Source of the DNA: Acidobacteriota bacterium
GTDB lineage: Bacteria; Acidobacteriota; Terriglobia; UBA7540
Reading direction: 5' to 3'
NCBI GenBank assembly: GCA_021817045.1
Contig: JAKAWG010000006.1
Location: 50,036 to 114,035, forward strand
DNA length: 64,000 nt
The notes under the pieces were generated by a model, which saw only the letters and a program-made list of their open reading frames with translations, had not been told where the DNA came from and made no database searches. Every line of letters begins with the position of its first letter. Position 1 is the first letter of the stretch. The translations under genes and the position numbers were made by a program. This document shows, piece by piece, positions 53,792 through 63,136 of the stretch.

Positions 53792-53838
53792 GAGTCCACC
53801 TCCTGAACGATTCTCGTGTCATCCGTAACGGACGGTAG

Positions 53839-54243
53839 TCAAACCGCTCGGGAGAGCGGTGGAGCGCGAACACTTGAGGTGAAAACCGGGAAGATTAGAA
53901 AGCGAGGGGCAGTCGCAAGAGAACGAAAAAGCATTCTGACTTGGGGGCGCAAGGGCGTACACGCTCGCGCCGGGCGGGCCGCACTTTGCTTAACAATCTG
54001 GCAGACGACGCAAGGGGCCTCGCTGTACGGGCCGCCCGTAACGGGCCGGGAGTGTCCTGCTGCAGCGGCGATAGACACCTTCTCAAGGGCTGCAAACAGA
54101 GCCGCGGCGTTGTGATCGTGTTGTTCGGCCAGCCAGACGATTTGGAGCTGGGCGAGGAGGAGAAAGCCGATCGCCGACTTCCTCAACCACCCTGCCCCGG
54201 GCTGACTTCCACATTGCCTGGGTCTCAGCGTGATCGCGTCCAT
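53839..54243 (-). CDS. Small His/Cys protein ahead of the efflux operon
   Basis: The 134-residue product has one N-terminal hydrophobic segment (AIGFLLLAQLQIVWLAEQHDH) followed by a pair of sites, HDH and CVVCQIV, that could bind metal. Short membrane proteins with HxH and CxxC (DUF2946-like) often precede metal efflux genes, so a metal chaperone or sensor role is plausible. The tail is Arg/Pro-rich. It ends 47 bp before czcC, same strand. The ATG at 54243 has GGAGGG directly before it. Homology is not certain. Confidence 0.5.
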   Translation of the reverse strand: MDAITLRPRQCGSQPGAGWLRKSAIGFLLLAQLQIVWLAEQHDHNAAALFAALEKVSIAAAAGHSRPVTGGPYSEAPCVVCQIVKQSAARPARACTPLRPQVRMLFRSLATAPRFLIFPVFTSSVRAPPLSRAV

Positions 54244-54529
54244 CCCTCCGTCGCCTTGCGGTCCTATCACGTGCAGCAAGGAGAATACTGCCCGCAGCCA
54301 GTCGTTCGTCTTGATCTTAGCCGACTATTGCGCCGCTGCGCAACGAACGTGCAAAGTTGCCTCAGCGAGCCGCCCTTTTTGAGCGTGCCTTGATTTTTGG
54401 CCGCGCTCCCGGTAACATCGCGCTTGTACATTGAAAGCTCGGTGTACTTGTCTTCGCTGCTTGGCGGCGAGAGCTCATTCCCGGCGCCTGCACGCATTTC
54501 AAATCCCAAAGCTGAGGTTAGAATCCTAA

Positions 54530-54877
54530 ATGAGATTTCTTCTGCGAACCATCCCCATCATGGCTATTATTTCCACGGTGGCTCTTGCCCTTGCCGTCAC
54601 GAGCCAGGCGGCGGCTAAGAGTTCAGCAGCGCAGCATTTCTCTTCTACCTGCTCGATGTGCCATGGCCCCGACGGCAAAGGTTATCCGGCCATCCATACA
54701 CCGAACTTTACCAGCCCTAAATGGCAGGCTAGCGTCACGAACGCCCAGATTACACAAGTGATTACCGACGGTGTGAAAGGCACGGCGATGCAGGGTTTCG
54801 GCTCTCGATTAAAGCCAGCGCAGATTCACGAGTTGGTTCTTTACATCCGCTCTCTGAACAGCGCGAAGAAAAAATAA
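54530..54877 (+). CDS. Mono-haem cytochrome c
   Basis: The 115-residue protein has a signal peptide (IPIMAIISTVALALAVTSQA) and a haem site CSMCH near residue 41. The axial Met is probably in GTAMQGFGSRL, and the C-terminal helix LKPAQIHELVLYIRSL is typical of class I c-type cytochromes. It should carry electrons in the periplasm. It is followed four bases later by the zinc-ribbon gene, so the two may be co-transcribed. Confidence 0.92.
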   Translation: MRFLLRTIPIMAIISTVALALAVTSQAAAKSSAAQHFSSTCSMCHGPDGKGYPAIHTPNFTSPKWQASVTNAQITQVITDGVKGTAMQGFGSRLKPAQIHELVLYIRSLNSAKKK

Positions 54878-54881
54878 CATC

Positions 54882-55298
54882 ATGACAAGAAAATACCGGC
54901 AGCGGGGTTACATGAATTCCAGTTCCCGCTCCGAGCGCTCGGAAGAACCTCCCAGGCCGAGGGAGGAGACCTTCGGCCCGCGGACTCTCCGCATGCCCGG
55001 TACGCACTCGGTTTCCCGCTGTGCCGGCTGCGGAGTTGTCCTCCCGGCGGGCACCGATTTTTCCGGCAAGTGCCCGAGTTGCGGTTTTGAACTGCACAGT
55101 TGCAAACAGTGCGCGTACTTCAACACCTCCGCGCGATTCGAGTGTACACAGCCCATCACCGCCCGCATCCCAAGAAAGGCCGAGCGCAACGAGTGCAGCT
55201 TTTATGCGCCACGCGTCACGGTCGAACGCCAAACCTCGCCCGGCTCCTCCCGTCCTGACGACGCGCGAAAAGCGTTTGAGGCCTTGTTCAAAAAGTGA
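54882..55298 (+). CDS. Zinc-ribbon protein of unknown function
   Basis: The 138-residue protein (128 from a second Met at 54912) has a disordered N-terminal third and then three cysteine pairs, CAGC, CPSC and CKQC, with two further Cys at FECTQ and NECSFY. This looks like two zinc ribbons. The C-terminus ends in a short helix DDARKAFEALFKK. No enzymatic motif is seen. Position after a cytochrome gene is the only contextual hint. Confidence 0.7.
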   Translation: MTRKYRQRGYMNSSSRSERSEEPPRPREETFGPRTLRMPGTHSVSRCAGCGVVLPAGTDFSGKCPSCGFELHSCKQCAYFNTSARFECTQPITARIPRKAERNECSFYAPRVTVERQTSPGSSRPDDARKAFEALFKK

Positions 55299-55645
55299 CC
55301 GCGGCGCCTTCGGAGCAAAGAGCCTTCCCGCCTAACCCCATATCTAGCAGTCTTATAGCCAGTTACCACAAGATATAGTATTTTCCCCTTGACAGGATCA
55401 TCGCGCGGCGCTACATTGCTCGGCAGCGTCGCATTCCAGGCGCTTGCGGTTGGCGGCCAAGGTTACAGAAATTCCCGCCGAAAAGCCACAATGGTCGGCG
55501 CTGATTGAAGCTGGCTTTCGAACGATGAGAGCCGGCGGCGCCTTCGGGTTGGTAGTGATGAGATCCGGCAATCGTTTCACAGCAGCGAAGAAACCCAGCC
55601 CCAAAATCACAAACAACATCTAATATTGGAGAAGGAGGATGTTTC
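55299..55645. other. 347-bp leader and promoter region of nrdJ
   Basis: No gene is seen. It contains the NrdR boxes and promoter (55335-55417) and then about 220 bp of probable untranslated leader without a recognisable cobalamin riboswitch box. Confidence 0.5.
55335..55417 (+). promoter_or_regulatory. nrdJ promoter with tandem NrdR boxes
   Basis: A 14-mer ACAAGATATAGTAT (55368-55381) closely fits the NrdR box consensus. A weaker box ACCCCATATCTAGC (55335-55348) lies 33 bp upstream, about three helical turns, the spacing typical of NrdR pairs. A strong promoter follows: TTGACA (55389-55394), 17 bp, TACATT (55412-55417). NrdR represses ribonucleotide reductase genes when dATP is high. The regulator gene is not in the window. 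Confidence 0.72.
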
Positions 55646-58567
55646 ATGGCCGACGTAGACGTTACTTCTAAACTATTACGAGAGTCTGAAACAGCGACGA
55701 AGCCTGCGAGGCAGGGAGTAACTTTCAGGCGATTCTTCACGAAGGCCGGCGCCCATCCATTTGACGAGGTTGAATGGGAGCTTCGGACTGCCTCCATCCA
55801 GAACGAATCGGGACGCACGATTTTTGAGCAGAGCAACGTGGAGACGCCGAAGGAGTGGTCGATGACGGCCACGAACATCGTCGCGTCGAAATACTTTCAC
55901 GGCAAGCTTGGGACGCCGGAGCGCGAATCAAGCGTGCGTCAGCTTGTGAGCCGCGTGGCGGACACCATTGCCGACTGGGGCTGGGAGGGCGGTTATTTCC
56001 GTTCCGAAGAGGACGCGCGGGTGTTCCGGGAGGAATTAACGCATTTGCTGGTGCGGCAGAAGGCGGCGTTTAATTCGCCGGTATGGTTCAACTGCGGCTT
56101 ATGGCACAAGTACCGGCGCACCTCGAAGGCCAGCGGATGGTATTGGGATGTCACCGGGCAAACTGTCCAGAAGGAGACGGAGGCTTACCGGCATCCGCAG
56201 TGCTCCGCCTGTTTCATCAACTCCGTCGAAGACGATCTCGAAAGCATCCTGACCCTGGCAAGGACGGAGGGGATGCTGTTCAAGTGGGGATCGGGGACGG
56301 GAACCAACCTGTCGCCCATCCGTTCGTCGCTCGAAACGCTGTCCGGGGGCGGGACCGCTTCCGGGCCGCTCTCATTCATGAAGGGCTACGATGCCTTTGC
56401 CGGGGTCATCAAATCGGGAGGCAAGACGCGCCGGGCGGCCAAGATGGTGATCCTGAACGTTGACCACCCGGACATCGAAGAGTTCATCGAGTCCAAGGCG
56501 AAGGAGGAGCGGAAGGCCTGGACGCTGGTGGATGCGGGCTACGACCCGACGCTCGACGGCGAGGCTTACAGTTCGGTGTTTTTCCAGAACGCGAACAACA
56601 GCGTGCGCGTTTCCGACGAATTCATGAAGGCAGTCGTCGAGGACGGGCCGTGGGTCACGCGCAGGGTGAGGACCGGCGAGCCGGTGAAGACCTGTCGTGC
56701 GCGCGATCTGATGCGCCGGATTGCCGCCGCCGCGTGGCAGTGCGGAGACCCTGGACTCCAGTTCGATTCCACCATCAACAAGTGGCACACCTCCAAGGCA
56801 AGCGGACGCATCAACGCCTCGAATCCGTGCAGCGAGTACATGTTCCTGGACGATTCGGCCTGCAACCTGGCCTCGCTCAACCTGATGAAGTTTCTCGCGC
56901 CCGATGGTCGGTTTGACGTGGAAGCGTTTCGCCACGCCGTCGATATCATCATCACGGCCCAGGAGATCATCGTCGATAACGCGAGTTACCCGACGGAAAA
57001 GATCGCGCGCAACTCGCACGGTTTCCGGCCCCTGGGTCTTGGCTACGCGAACCTGGGCGCGTTGCTCATGGCGAGCGGTCTTCCCTATGATTCGGATGCC
57101 GGCCGGGATTTCGCCGCCGCGCTCACCGCCATAATGCACGGCCAGGCGTACCTCACTTCGTCCCGCATGGCGGCGGAGATCGGGTCGTTCCCGGCTTATC
57201 CCGCCAACCGCGATTCGTTCCTGGAAGTGATTGCCATGCACCGCAACGCGCTTGCAGGAATCAACGCGCGCAACGTGCCTGAAAACCTCTTGCAGGCGGG
57301 GCGGAAAATATGGGACGAGTGCCTGCAAAGCGGCATGAAGCACGGTTACCGCAACTCCCAAGTGACGGTGCTCGCCCCTACCGGCACGATCGGGTTCATG
57401 ATGGACTGCGATACGACGGGCATCGAGCCCGATTTGGCGCTGGTGAAATACAAGAAGCTGGTCGGCGGCGGCCTGATCAAGATCGTCAACCAGGTGGTTC
57501 CCCGGGCGCTGTTGAAGCTCGGCTACGGCGACCAGGAAGCGGCCGAGATTGTCAACTACATCGACGAGCACGGCACCATTGAGGGCGCGCCGCACTTGAA
57601 GCCCGAGCACTTGCCGGTATTCGACTGTTCGCTTAAGCCCGCAAACGGCAAGCGCGCCATTCCGTACATGGGCCACATCCGCATGATGGCAGCGGTGCAG
57701 CCGTTCCTTTCCGGCGCCATTTCGAAAACGGTCAACATGCCGGAAGAGAGCACCGTCGAAGACGTGGCGAATGCTTACACGGAGGCCTGGCGGATGGGCG
57801 TCAAGGCCATCGCCATTTATCGCGACGGGTCAAAACGCGTGCAGCCGCTTAATACGTCGGACGCGAAGCGCAAAGATCAGGTGCCGGGTGTGAGGGACCA
57901 GGTGCCCGCGAAGAGCGCCGGAGCGCCCTCGGAAGCCCCTGCGCAGACGGCGCGGCCGTTCCGCCGCAAGCTTCCCGACGAGCGCAAGGCCATTACCCAC
58001 AAGTTCTCCGTGGGCGGGCACGAAGGCTATCTCACCGTCGGACTTTATGACGATGGGATGCCGGGCGAGATTTTCATCACCATGGCGAAAGAAGGCTCCA
58101 CGGTTTCAGGCCTGATGGATTCGTTCGCCACCGCCGTCTCCCTCGCTTTGCAGTACGGCGTGCCCCTCAAGGTGCTGTGCGATAAGTTCAGCCACACGCG
58201 CTTTGAGCCGAACGGCTGGAGCAGCAATCCGAACATCGGCTACGCTAAATCCCTGATGGATTACATTTTCCGCTGGATGGCAATCAAGTTTTTGCCCACC
58301 GAAGCGCAGCCGGCGGAAAATGCCAGCGTCATCACGCCGAATGGAGCGGAGGCCACCGGGGCGGCCCGGCTGGCCACGCAGTTTACCCAGGCCGCTTCCG
58401 GAAAGCCTAAGACGGCGCCCGGCGAGGCGCGCGTCATCCAACCGCAGCTCGCGGGCGTCGTACACGAAGACGACGCGCCAAGCTGCTCCGATTGCGGCGC
58501 CATCATGGTCCGTAACGGCTCGTGCTACCGGTGCATGAATTGCGGCAGCACGAGCGGCTGCTCGTGA
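55646..58567 (+). CDS. nrdJ: Adenosylcobalamin-dependent (class II) ribonucleotide reductase
   Basis: The 973-residue enzyme reduces ribonucleotides to deoxyribonucleotides using coenzyme B12 and does not need oxygen. Active-site segments are HPQCSACFINSVEDD, NASNPCSEYMFLDDSACNL (Asn, Cys and Glu of the radical site) and VLAPTGTIGFMMDCDTTG. A TSCPD-type domain at about 790-890 and a C-terminal zinc-finger CSDCG...CYRCMNC complete the large class II form. No ATP cone is obvious at the N-terminus. AAGGAGG precedes the ATG. Confidence 0.95.
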   Translation: MADVDVTSKLLRESETATKPARQGVTFRRFFTKAGAHPFDEVEWELRTASIQNESGRTIFEQSNVETPKEWSMTATNIVASKYFHGKLGTPERESSVRQLVSRVADTIADWGWEGGYFRSEEDARVFREELTHLLVRQKAAFNSPVWFNCGLWHKYRRTSKASGWYWDVTGQTVQKETEAYRHPQCSACFINSVEDDLESILTLARTEGMLFKWGSGTGTNLSPIRSSLETLSGGGTASGPLSFMKGYDAFAGVIKSGGKTRRAAKMVILNVDHPDIEEFIESKAKEERKAWTLVDAGYDPTLDGEAYSSVFFQNANNSVRVSDEFMKAVVEDGPWVTRRVRTGEPVKTCRARDLMRRIAAAAWQCGDPGLQFDSTINKWHTSKASGRINASNPCSEYMFLDDSACNLASLNLMKFLAPDGRFDVEAFRHAVDIIITAQEIIVDNASYPTEKIARNSHGFRPLGLGYANLGALLMASGLPYDSDAGRDFAAALTAIMHGQAYLTSSRMAAEIGSFPAYPANRDSFLEVIAMHRNALAGINARNVPENLLQAGRKIWDECLQSGMKHGYRNSQVTVLAPTGTIGFMMDCDTTGIEPDLALVKYKKLVGGGLIKIVNQVVPRALLKLGYGDQEAAEIVNYIDEHGTIEGAPHLKPEHLPVFDCSLKPANGKRAIPYMGHIRMMAAVQPFLSGAISKTVNMPEESTVEDVANAYTEAWRMGVKAIAIYRDGSKRVQPLNTSDAKRKDQVPGVRDQVPAKSAGAPSEAPAQTARPFRRKLPDERKAITHKFSVGGHEGYLTVGLYDDGMPGEIFITMAKEGSTVSGLMDSFATAVSLALQYGVPLKVLCDKFSHTRFEPNGWSSNPNIGYAKSLMDYIFRWMAIKFLPTEAQPAENASVITPNGAEATGAARLATQFTQAASGKPKTAPGEARVIQPQLAGVVHEDDAPSCSDCGAIMVRNGSCYRCMNCGSTSGCS

Positions 58568-58590
58568 TTTTAGATTGTGGATCAGACCAA

Positions 58591-58689
58591 GGGTAGCGCA
58601 GACTTCGTGCGTTTCGAAGTCTGCGGCTTTTCCCCGAATCTGGAGAACAAGCCGCAGAGTTTTCTAAAGCCGGACACTCTGCGCTACCC
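58591..58689. repeat. Complete cloverleaf palindromic element after nrdJ
   Basis: The closing stem GGGTAGC (58591-58597) / GCTACCC (58683-58689) brackets three contiguous arms with no unpaired bases between them. Arm A is GCAGACTTCG/CGAAGTCTGC (58598-58624), arm B is GGCTT/AAGCC (58625-58653), and arm C is GCAGAGT/ACTCTGC (58654-58682). An alternative fold extends the outer stem to 12 perfect base pairs. It is larger than a tRNA and lacks any tRNA sequence features. It lies 23 bp after the nrdJ stop. Confidence 0.8.
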
Positions 58690-58778
58690 GACTGCCGAAC
58701 CAGCGCGGGCGGTATTGACATCAGCGGCAGGATTCGTAAAGATGGCCGAAAAATACCTGGAGGGGACGGGAGGCAACA

Positions 58779-59030
58779 TTGCGTAGTGCGACCGTTCCGA
58801 AGAAGCTGCCGGTTGACGTCAATGCCGCACTGCACGCGATCTGCTCGACGGGCAAAGGGCGTTGCTGGCACTGCGATGAGAAGCTGCCGGAAGAAGCTCG
58901 CGCGGTGCGTGAGGGCTGGGACGTGCAGCGAATTGACGATCATCCGGTCGCAAGCATCATTCTGGTCTGTCCCGAGTGCGTGCGCCGCGACGCCCGGGCC
59001 GAAGGTAGCCAGGTGGCAAACTTCAGCTAG
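58779..59030 (+). CDS. Small zinc-ribbon protein, TTG start
   Basis: The 83-residue product carries CWHC and CPEC, which should form one zinc site, in a compact domain (LHAICSTGKGRCWHCDEKL, then VASIILVCPECVRRDAR). The function is unknown. The TTG at 58779 has GGGAGG seven bases upstream; no ATG lies in frame near it. It is 211 bp behind nrdJ, separated by the cloverleaf element. Confidence 0.65.
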   Translation: MRSATVPKKLPVDVNAALHAICSTGKGRCWHCDEKLPEEARAVREGWDVQRIDDHPVASIILVCPECVRRDARAEGSQVANFS

Positions 59031-59178
59031 CTTCTGCAAGATCCCCGATCGCCGTTCTTATTCCCCGCTCGTGTTATTCTTCTTTTTTCGCCGCCTGGCG
59101 AGCGGACTCGGTTGTAGCACCGCGCTTTAACGTGGCAGGCAAAAAGGGCACAGCTTTCGCATCGCGCGCCATCCGAAC

Positions 59179-61005
59179 ATGCCCGTCCTATCCATCGGCG
59201 ATTACGGAATCATCGGCAACCTGCGAACGGTGGCGCTGGTGGGCAAGAATGGCGCCATCGACTGGTATTGCTTTCCGCGTTTTGACTCTCCGAGCGTCTT
59301 CGGGGCCATTCTTGACCAGGCGAGCGGCGGCTCGTTTTCCATCGCGCCCGCAGCCGAGCCGGCAGCCTACGAGCAGCACTACTGGCCGGACACGAACGTG
59401 CTCATCACCAGCTTCCTTTCGCCGGGAGGCGCGGGCGAGATTATCGACTTCATGCCGCTCGTGACCGCGGAGTTTGAGCGCCGGCGCCCGCTGATGCGCT
59501 ACGTCAAGGCGGTGCGCGGCACGATGGCTTTCCGAGCCCAATTGCGTCCCGCGTTTGATTACGGCCGGGCGGAGCATCGTACCGAGGCAAGCGATTGCGG
59601 CGCGCTGTTTCACTCACCCGGTCTCTCGCTGGCGCTCGCCGCCAGCGTCCCGCTTCGCGAGCAGGGCGGCGGGGTCTGCAGCGAATTCACGCTTGCCGAA
59701 GGACAGACTGCCCGGTTCGTCTTAAGCCAGGCAGAGCCCGGCGAGCCGTGCCCCAAGGCGCCAGCCGAAGAGGAGTTGCTCGACGTGCTGGCGCGGACCG
59801 TGGACTATTGGCGGCGGTGGATTTCCAAATGTACCTACCGGGGCCGGTGGCGCGAGATGGTCCACCGCTCGGCGCTGGCGCTCGAGCTGCTTGTCTACGA
59901 GCCCACCGGCGCCATCGTGGCCGCGCCGACGTGCAGTCTTCCGGAACGCGCCGGGGGCGAAAGGAATTGGGATTACCGCTACAGTTGGCTTCGCGACTCT
60001 GCCTTCACGGTCTATGCGCTGCTTCGCATCGGCCTGACGGACGAGGCCGACCGCTTCATGGAATGGCTCATACGACTGTGCGGAGAAATGGATGAGACGG
60101 GGCTGCAAACGGTCTACGGCATCGATGGCCGGCGCGTACTGCGCGAAGAGACGCTCGACCACTGGCAAGGCTACAAAGGCTCGCGCCCGGTGCGCATCGG
60201 CAACGGCGCCTACGGACAATTGCAACTCGATATTTACGGCGAATTAATGGACGCCGCCTATCTTTATAACAAGTATCGAACCCCGATCTCTTCGGAACTT
60301 TGGGAAGATCTCCGCCGCCTGGCCGAGTGGGTTTGCGAAAACTGGCAGCAACAAGACCGCGGGATTTGGGAAGTGCGAGGCGCGCCGCGGCACTTCGTCT
60401 ATTCCAAGGTGATGTGCTGGGTGGCGCTTGATCGCGCTCTGCGCGTCACGAGCAAGCGGTCTTTGCCGGCAGACTGTAGCCGCTGGATGCGCTGCCGCGA
60501 CCAGATTTACGAGGAAATCTTGCAGCAAGGATGGAGCCGGGCGCGGCAGTCCTTCGTCCAATCCTATGGCACCGGCACTTTGGACGCATCAAACCTGGTG
60601 ATGCCGCTAGTCTTCTTCATGGCTCCCACCGATCCCAAGATGCAGATGACTCTCGATGCCACCTGCCAGGCGCCCGCAAACGGCGGCTTGCTCTCGGACG
60701 ACTGCGTCTATCGTTACAACTCAGGCGAGGCCGATGACGGCCTTGAAGGAGGCGAGGGCTCGTTCAGTATGTGCACGTTCTGGCTGGTCGATGCGCTGAC
60801 GCGTGCTGGCAGAACTGACCCCGCGCGGCTCGAAAGAGCACGGCTGATTTTTGCGAAGATGCTGCGCAAGGCGAATCATCTTGGACTGTTTTCGGAAGAG
60901 ACTGGCGTCAGCGGCGAGCCGCTCGGGAACTTTCCCCAGGCTCTCGCCCACTTAGCGCTCATTAGCGCCGCGGTGAACCTGGACCGCGTCCTGGACGAAC
61001 GGTAA
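59179..61005 (+). CDS. Glycoside hydrolase family 15 (glucoamylase/trehalase type)
   Basis: The 608-residue cytosolic enzyme has the GH15 plan: an N-terminal beta-sandwich starting [20 protein letters not shown] and [16 protein letters not shown], then an (alpha/alpha)6 barrel with [34 protein letters not shown] and [16 protein letters not shown], where the catalytic glutamates lie. No signal peptide is present. Bacterial proteins of this type hydrolyse maltodextrins or trehalose, and sequence does not separate these. The LOG gene follows after 12 bp. Confidence 0.92.
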   Translation: MPVLSIGDYGIIGNLRTVALVGKNGAIDWYCFPRFDSPSVFGAILDQASGGSFSIAPAAEPAAYEQHYWPDTNVLITSFLSPGGAGEIIDFMPLVTAEFERRRPLMRYVKAVRGTMAFRAQLRPAFDYGRAEHRTEASDCGALFHSPGLSLALAASVPLREQGGGVCSEFTLAEGQTARFVLSQAEPGEPCPKAPAEEELLDVLARTVDYWRRWISKCTYRGRWREMVHRSALALELLVYEPTGAIVAAPTCSLPERAGGERNWDYRYSWLRDSAFTVYALLRIGLTDEADRFMEWLIRLCGEMDETGLQTVYGIDGRRVLREETLDHWQGYKGSRPVRIGNGAYGQLQLDIYGELMDAAYLYNKYRTPISSELWEDLRRLAEWVCENWQQQDRGIWEVRGAPRHFVYSKVMCWVALDRALRVTSKRSLPADCSRWMRCRDQIYEEILQQGWSRARQSFVQSYGTGTLDASNLVMPLVFFMAPTDPKMQMTLDATCQAPANGGLLSDDCVYRYNSGEADDGLEGGEGSFSMCTFWLVDALTRAGRTDPARLERARLIFAKMLRKANHLGLFSEETGVSGEPLGNFPQALAHLALISAAVNLDRVLDER

Positions 61006-61017
61006 CTGAGGTTTTCG

Positions 61018-61866
61018 ATGCCAAATAAAGCAACGCTTAATCACCGAGCCAAGCTGGCTTATAACGACGGTGAATTCCTGACTTCCGCCGAAGCGCGTCC
61101 CTTGCGCATCCTGGCCGAATACCTGGAACCGCAAAGGCAATTGCGCCGCGCGGGCGTTCAGAACACGGTGGTTTTTTTCGGCTCGGCCCGCGTCTTTCCG
61201 CGCGACGTGGCGCTCGACCGTCTCCACGCCCTGGAGAACGGCGGAAGAGTTGCCAATCCGGAGCAGTTGCGCGGCGCGCGCATGGCGGTGGAAATGTCTC
61301 GCTATTACGAGGAAGCGCGAGAGCTTTCCTTCCTCATCACGCGCTGGTCGCAGGAGTTGAACCGCGGCAGCAACTTTCTGGTGGTGTGTTCGGGCGGAGG
61401 GCCGGGCATTATGGAGGCGGCGAATCGCGGTGCCGCAGAAGCGGGAGGCAAATCCGTGGGGCTGAACATCATGCTTCCCGTCGAGCAAGCCCCCAACTCT
61501 TACATCACCCCGGGTCTCAGCTTCATGTTCCATTACTTCTTCATGCGCAAACTGTGGTTTGCTCAGCCCGCCAGAGCGCTAATCGTGTTCCCCGGCGGGC
61601 TTGGCACGATGGATGAGTTGTGGGAGTTTCTGACGCTGGTGCAGACCGGCAAGATGGGGCATCGGGCCGCGATCCTCCTCTACGGCTCGGATTATTGGAC
61701 GCGCACCATCAATTTTGAGTGGATGCGCGAGACCGGAACCATCAACAACGACGACCTAAGCCTTATTCAATTCGTCAACTCTCCGCAAGAGGCCTTCTCT
61801 ATCCTGAAGCAAAAACTCCAGCGCGACCGGGTCTTGCGCTCCGCGATTCGCCGCCGCTTCTTCTAG
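61018..61866 (+). CDS. LOG-family (Rossmann, lysine-decarboxylase-like) protein
   Basis: The 282-residue protein has the LOG fold signatures VVFFGSAR, SGGGPGIMEAANRGA and PGGLGTMDELWE (the PGGxGTxxE motif). In characterised LOG proteins this site removes ribose-5-phosphate from nucleoside monophosphates, but other members have different or unknown roles. An N-terminal helical extension of about 50 residues and an insert near 65-110 make it longer than plant-type LOG. It is close behind the GH15 gene and probably co-transcribed. Confidence 0.85.
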   Translation: MPNKATLNHRAKLAYNDGEFLTSAEARPLRILAEYLEPQRQLRRAGVQNTVVFFGSARVFPRDVALDRLHALENGGRVANPEQLRGARMAVEMSRYYEEARELSFLITRWSQELNRGSNFLVVCSGGGPGIMEAANRGAAEAGGKSVGLNIMLPVEQAPNSYITPGLSFMFHYFFMRKLWFAQPARALIVFPGGLGTMDELWEFLTLVQTGKMGHRAAILLYGSDYWTRTINFEWMRETGTINNDDLSLIQFVNSPQEAFSILKQKLQRDRVLRSAIRRRFF

Positions 61867-61920
61867 CCGTTGCAGTCGCCTACGCCGCATTGTGCGCCAG
61901 CTAGCCGTGGCAAGTCTCCA

Positions 61921-62739
61921 TCAGTCGGCGCTGTTATGCCCCGGCGTGTAGAGTCCAAAGATCTTCCCATCCGGAAGCCACATAAGGCTCTGGCAGAACT
62001 CGGTTTTATGGAGCCTGCGGAAAATATCCTCGTAGGTAACCAATCCCCAGACGTACAGCGCCTTGCCGGCCCTTTGGGCCTTAATGCTGTCAACGTCCTG
62101 ATCGGGAAAGAAGTCGTCCACTGTCCCCCCCACGACGAGAGCAACACTTTGCTGCGGACCGAGTATCATCTCGGTTTGTCCGCTCATCTTCTTTGAGAGA
62201 GGGGGAAAGTCGAAATCGCGAGGCAACTCGCAAGGTAGGACGGCCGCACGCATGTTATAGTTGACTTTGTAGGCTGGCGTTCGACCCGAGTTAAGTAATT
62301 TTGGCATTCCTTGGAACTTGAGGCCTTTCTCCCTCTCCTGGTAAACTCCGGCACCGATGAGAACCACCAGAAATGCCCTCATCTCGAGGCCTGCAATTTG
62401 TTCCATCGCGCCAACGGTCTGTCTCAATCGCCTGGCCTGAATGCCAAATACCACGAGTTGGAGCGCTGCCACGAAACAGTACACCGCTGTGAGCGCGACC
62501 ATCCACCACCCGGCGCTGGAGTGCGCGCCATTCCTCCGCTCCTCGCCGCCGCTGGTACCCCCGGCAACCTGCTGAGACGTTAGCGCCCCGGCTACTGCGG
62601 GGCGTTCACCGTGATTGAGGCGCGGGGTCTGTTGCTGGTAAGATTGAGGTGGATGATGCTGAGGTCGCGCAGCGATAGCCGCGTTTGGCTGCGAAAGCAG
62701 ACAGGCTGTTACCGCCGCCACGAGAATCGGCAACCGCAT
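61921..62739 (-). CDS. Membrane-anchored conserved protein of unknown function
   Basis: The 272-residue product has a signal peptide ending AAIAA, a Gln/Pro/His-rich linker, one membrane helix (WWMVALTAVYCFVAALQLVVFG) and a coiled RRLRQTVGAMEQIAGLE. A C-terminal beta-rich domain follows with MRAFLVVLIGAGVY, LLNSGRTPAYKVNYNMRA and GLVTYEDIF. The pattern of helix, coil, then RAxLxV...NxGxTPA recurs in bacterial proteins of unknown role. The start is placed at Met 62739; a Met two codons upstream is equivalent. Confidence 0.65.
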   Translation of the reverse strand: MRLPILVAAVTACLLSQPNAAIAARPQHHPPQSYQQQTPRLNHGERPAVAGALTSQQVAGGTSGGEERRNGAHSSAGWWMVALTAVYCFVAALQLVVFGIQARRLRQTVGAMEQIAGLEMRAFLVVLIGAGVYQEREKGLKFQGMPKLLNSGRTPAYKVNYNMRAAVLPCELPRDFDFPPLSKKMSGQTEMILGPQQSVALVVGGTVDDFFPDQDVDSIKAQRAGKALYVWGLVTYEDIFRRLHKTEFCQSLMWLPDGKIFGLYTPGHNSAD

Positions 62740-62745
62740 TCCCAC

Positions 62746-63136
62746 CTCCCGAAGCTACAGTGCTCACAGGGAGTGAGGGGCTAAAGGAAGCCGCCGCCCT
62801 GGGACATCATTCTGGTTCCGGCAGGCAAACATGATACCCCGAAAACGATACCAGATGCGGCTAATTGTTTCCGGTCGGGGCAACCGCTGCTTTACGGGCG
62901 CCGCGGGGATGGCGTGCCTCCTGTCTCCCTCGGGCGGTTCCCCGGCGCAAATACCCCGGGGGTGCTAGAATACGGAAGCGCTGCCCCGGCGCCCAGACCG
63001 CCCCTCTCGGATCTACCGAGAATCGTGCCGGTATCCCCCCCTGCGCCGATTCGCATGTCTCGGCCCCACCGGTCAGAAATCGTTGGGTCCCAGCGCGGCT
63101 CAAGCACGCGTCGGTAGGCTTAGAAGAGGAACCGAC
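62746..63136. other. 391-bp GC-rich intergenic stretch
   Basis: I see no supported gene; open frames in both strands look like by-products of high GC. No clear promoter or hairpin repeat was identified. Confidence 0.4.

Noticed and set aside
54397..54470. Possible N-terminus of a PIN-domain toxin (TSRLYIESSV)
   Set aside because: Only about ten residues look right; no catalytic acids follow and the rest of the frame is shadow of the cytochrome gene.
55418..55645. Possible cobalamin riboswitch in the nrdJ leader
   Set aside because: No B12-box or conserved core could be recognised by eye; a covariance search would decide.
56372..57676. Long open frame antisense to nrdJ
   Set aside because: nrdJ is unambiguous along its whole length; the antisense frame resembles nothing.
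58591..58689. tRNA or tRNA-like gene
   Set aside because: The fold is a cloverleaf, but length, arm sizes and conserved tRNA bases do not fit; no T-loop sequence is present.
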